Positions 61,957-64,000 of a DNA stretch of 64,000 nt are shown here, in pieces. Origin of the DNA: UMGS1781 sp045650705 (GTDB taxonomy: Bacteria; Bacillota; Clostridia; TANB77; CAG-508). The DNA lies in assembly GCA_045650705.1 (NCBI GenBank), contig JAZRRK010000025.1, forward strand, positions 1-64,000, in the 5' to 3' direction. The position numbers were made by a program, and so were the translations under genes. Position 1 is the first letter of the stretch, and each line of letters starts with the position of its first letter. The notes beneath the pieces were generated by a model. It made no database searches. It saw nothing but the letters and a program-made list of their open reading frames with translations, and was not told where the DNA came from.

Positions 61957-63615
61957 ATGGAAAAAGTAAAGAAGAAAAAACAAAATTCATTTATGAAAAA
62001 TGTGCTAATGTTAATGGTAGCACAGGTTCTTATAAAAATACTAGGATTTGTATACAGACTAGTAATAATAAACATAGATGGCTTTGGAGATATAGGAAAT
62101 GGATACTATTCAACAGGATATCAGATATATTCATTGCTATTAACACTATCATCAGTAGGTATACCAACAGTAATATCTAAACTAGTATCAGAAAGAGTTG
62201 CAATAGGAGACCATAGAGGAGCACATAGAATATTCAAAACAGCTCTAAAGGTTTTTACAGGGGTAGGAATAGTAATGTCCTTGGCGTTATTCTTTGGTGC
62301 TGAAACAATTGCAATAAATATAATTAATGTAGAAGGTGTTAAATACACTTTAATGGTACTAGCACCAGCAATAATGTTTGTTGCAGCAGCGTCAGTTTTA
62401 AGAGGATATTTTGCAGGGCTTGGAACAATGAAACCAACCAGTGTTACACAAACTTTAGAGCAGTTCTTAAATTGTTTATTAACAATAACTTTTGTGTATG
62501 CAACTATAGGTCAAGATACAGCAATTATGGCAGCAGCAGGAAACTTATCAAGTACAGTAGCCATAGTAATAGCATTTATATATATAGTAATATTCTATAA
62601 AAAACAAAGAAAAGATATATTAGAAGAATGCAAAAATCAAACTATAGAAACAGAGAATAAAACAACAAAACAAATATTAAAAACAATATTTGCAATATCA
62701 ATACCAATGACAATAGGTTCATTAGTAGCAGAGTTAAATGCTACAATAGATACAATTACAGTGAGCAACTGTATTCAAACAGCTTTTACAGGACTATTAG
62801 AAGGAGGAAAAGAAGCATTAGAATTAAAAGCTATGGAACTTTCAGGAATGGTTTCAAAGGTTGAGACTATAATACGTTTGCCCCTTGCAATAAATGCAGC
62901 TTTTTGTACAGCATTAGTACCAGCAATAGCAGGTTCTTTAGCCAAAAAAGATACAGAAACAGCAGTAAAAAGATTATCATTTTCATTTTTCTTAACTATA
63001 ATAATAATTGCACCATGCGCAGTAGGATTGATAACACTTGCAGAACCAATATTAAAAACAATATATCCCAACTCATATGAGGGAGCAGGGCTATTGGCAA
63101 TAACATCTATATCAATGATATTTGTAGGATTGAGTTATGTACTAAATGGAGGATTATATGGAATAGGAAAAACTCATATACCAGCAATATCATTAGCAAT
63201 AGGAGCATTAGTAAAAATAGGATTAAATATAGTATTAATAAGTAATCCAAAAATAAATATCTATGGTTCACCAATTAGTTCTGTGGTATGCCAGTTAATA
63301 AATTTTAGTATATGTAGTTATTGGTTAAGTAAATACATAAAAATAAAGATAGACTTCAAGAAAAATATATTAAAACCAGTATTTTCATCAATAATAATGG
63401 GAATATCCGCATATGGAACACATAGTTTTTTAACAGGAATGATTGGAAATACAAAAGCAACAATTTTAGCAATTTTAGTAGGAATAATTGTATATGGAAT
63501 AATGATAATAATAACAAAAACTTTGGACAGAGAAGATTTTCACATGATACCATATGGAACAAAAATATATCAAATACTACTAAAATTAGGGATATATAAA
63601 GAAAAAACAGTTTAA
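61957..63615 (+). CDS. spoVB: SpoVB/MurJ-like polysaccharide flippase (MOP superfamily)
   Basis: A 552-residue membrane protein with about 14 helices. VLMLMVAQVLIKILGFVYRLVIINIDGFGDIGNGYYSTGYQIYSLLLTLSSVGIPTVISKLVSER at the start is typical of SpoVB/YtgP-type flippases, along with AASVLRGYFAGLGTMKPTSVTQTLEQ and the SYVLNGGLYGIGKTHIPAISLAIGALVKI region. Family members translocate lipid-linked peptidoglycan precursors or function in spore cortex synthesis. A GAGGG site precedes the ATG. Its stop lies within the ribosome binding site of the next gene. Confidence 0.88.
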   Translation: MEKVKKKKQNSFMKNVLMLMVAQVLIKILGFVYRLVIINIDGFGDIGNGYYSTGYQIYSLLLTLSSVGIPTVISKLVSERVAIGDHRGAHRIFKTALKVFTGVGIVMSLALFFGAETIAINIINVEGVKYTLMVLAPAIMFVAAASVLRGYFAGLGTMKPTSVTQTLEQFLNCLLTITFVYATIGQDTAIMAAAGNLSSTVAIVIAFIYIVIFYKKQRKDILEECKNQTIETENKTTKQILKTIFAISIPMTIGSLVAELNATIDTITVSNCIQTAFTGLLEGGKEALELKAMELSGMVSKVETIIRLPLAINAAFCTALVPAIAGSLAKKDTETAVKRLSFSFFLTIIIIAPCAVGLITLAEPILKTIYPNSYEGAGLLAITSISMIFVGLSYVLNGGLYGIGKTHIPAISLAIGALVKIGLNIVLISNPKINIYGSPISSVVCQLINFSICSYWLSKYIKIKIDFKKNILKPVFSSIIMGISAYGTHSFLTGMIGNTKATILAILVGIIVYGIMIIITKTLDREDFHMIPYGTKIYQILLKLGIYKEKTV

Positions 63616-63627
63616 AGGAGGATACAC

Positions 63628-64000
63628 TTGAAATTAATTTCTTGGAATGTAAATGGATTAAGAGCAGTATATAAAAAGGGATTTTTAGACTTCTTTAATA
63701 ATATAGATGCAGATATATTTTGTATTCAAGAGACGAAGATGCAAGAAGGACAAATTGTGTTAGAATTAGAGGGATATAAACAATATTACAATTATGCGGA
63801 AAGAAAAGGATATTCTGGAACAGCAATATTTACAAAGATAGAACCAAAGAATGTAACTTATGGAATTGGAATCGAAGAACACGACCAAGAGGGTAGAGTA
63901 ATAACATTGGAATTTGAAAAATTTTATCTTGTGAATTGTTATACTCCAAATTCAGGAAGAGAACTTGCAAGACTAGATTACAGAATGACTTGGGAAGATG
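63628..64000 (+). CDS. xth: Exodeoxyribonuclease III (5' part, cut by window edge)
   Basis: About 124 residues from a TTG start six bases after AAAGGAGG. KLISWNVNGLRAVYKKGFLDFF, IFCIQETKMQEGQI with the catalytic Glu, GYSGTAIFTK, EGRVITLEFEKFYLVNCYTPNSGRELARLDYRM are the Xth/ExoA signatures. The enzyme cleaves DNA at abasic sites and trims 3' ends. The C-terminal half lies outside the window. Close coupling with spoVB suggests co-transcription. Confidence 0.95.
   Translation, partial: MKLISWNVNGLRAVYKKGFLDFFNNIDADIFCIQETKMQEGQIVLELEGYKQYYNYAERKGYSGTAIFTKIEPKNVTYGIGIEEHDQEGRVITLEFEKFYLVNCYTPNSGRELARLDYRMTWED

Overview
The window is AT-rich DNA (about 70% AT by eye, not computed) from a spore-forming member of the Clostridia, probably an uncultured gut lineage. 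The evidence is SigH, a SleB-type cortex hydrolase with YpeB, an alpha/beta-type small acid-soluble spore protein, SpoVB, a short Firmicute-type SRP RNA and the dnaX-ybaB-recR cluster. Most genes have strong AGGAGG-type ribosome binding sites, and these were used to correct several starts. Start codons include GTG and TTG.

Bases 1-15,230 look like the right-hand part of an integrated element. It holds an Xis-like HTH protein, a replisome-organizer fragment, a DnaC-like helicase loader, a gap with several hairpins, and a restriction-modification pair (Dam-type adenine methylase plus AlwI-family nuclease). These are followed by a frameshifted RecD/UvrD-like helicase, two HTH-type unknowns, and a MerR regulator with its operator driving a VIT-VWA protein. 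A 3' fragment of an initiator tRNA at 15,178-15,223 looks like the attachment-site scar.

Bases 15,350-32,500 are a mixed chromosomal stretch: a large unrecognised protein, two rdgB paralogues around a methyltransferase, several GNAT acetyltransferases, a Pit phosphate transporter with its DUF47 partner, YqxD, YlmH, an acyl-CoA synthetase, sigH, tRNA-Arg, tadA, and a probable type I toxin with a convergent RNA. Bases 32,500-39,140 hold ffs, dnaX, ybaB, recR, a UgtP-like glycosyltransferase, a structured-RNA candidate, sleB/ypeB and a spore protein.

Bases 39,180-51,750 form a wall-polysaccharide (teichoic-acid-like) cluster. It contains a TagGH-type exporter, TuaH-like and family-2 glycosyltransferases, a GT-C-like membrane protein, a frameshifted TagA/WecG gene, UDP-GlcNAc 2-epimerase, an OpgB/LtaS-like phosphoglycerol transferase, a GtrA flippase, and TagO on the opposite strand. 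TagO and the epimerase would supply the lipid-linked starter and ManNAc, the glycosyltransferases would extend it, and TagGH would export it.

Bases 51,745-55,260 (minus strand) are a stripped-down type IV secretion-like operon: a VirD4-like ATPase, a VirB2-like pilin, a VirB6-like channel protein and two small membrane proteins. No relaxase or VirB4 is present in the window. Bases 55,300-64,000 carry a DUF1858 protein, a CYTH-HD-CYTH fusion, a second HD protein with different codon use, a DUF1846 protein behind a leader hairpin, a Lys-Glu-Thr tRNA cluster, SpoVB and the start of exonuclease III.

The items most worth a second look are two FtsZ C-terminal-peptide-like motifs in the VIT-VWA protein, the CYTH-HD-CYTH fusion, the minimal secretion operon, the structured RNA at 36.8 kb and the toxin/RNA pair at 32.2 kb.
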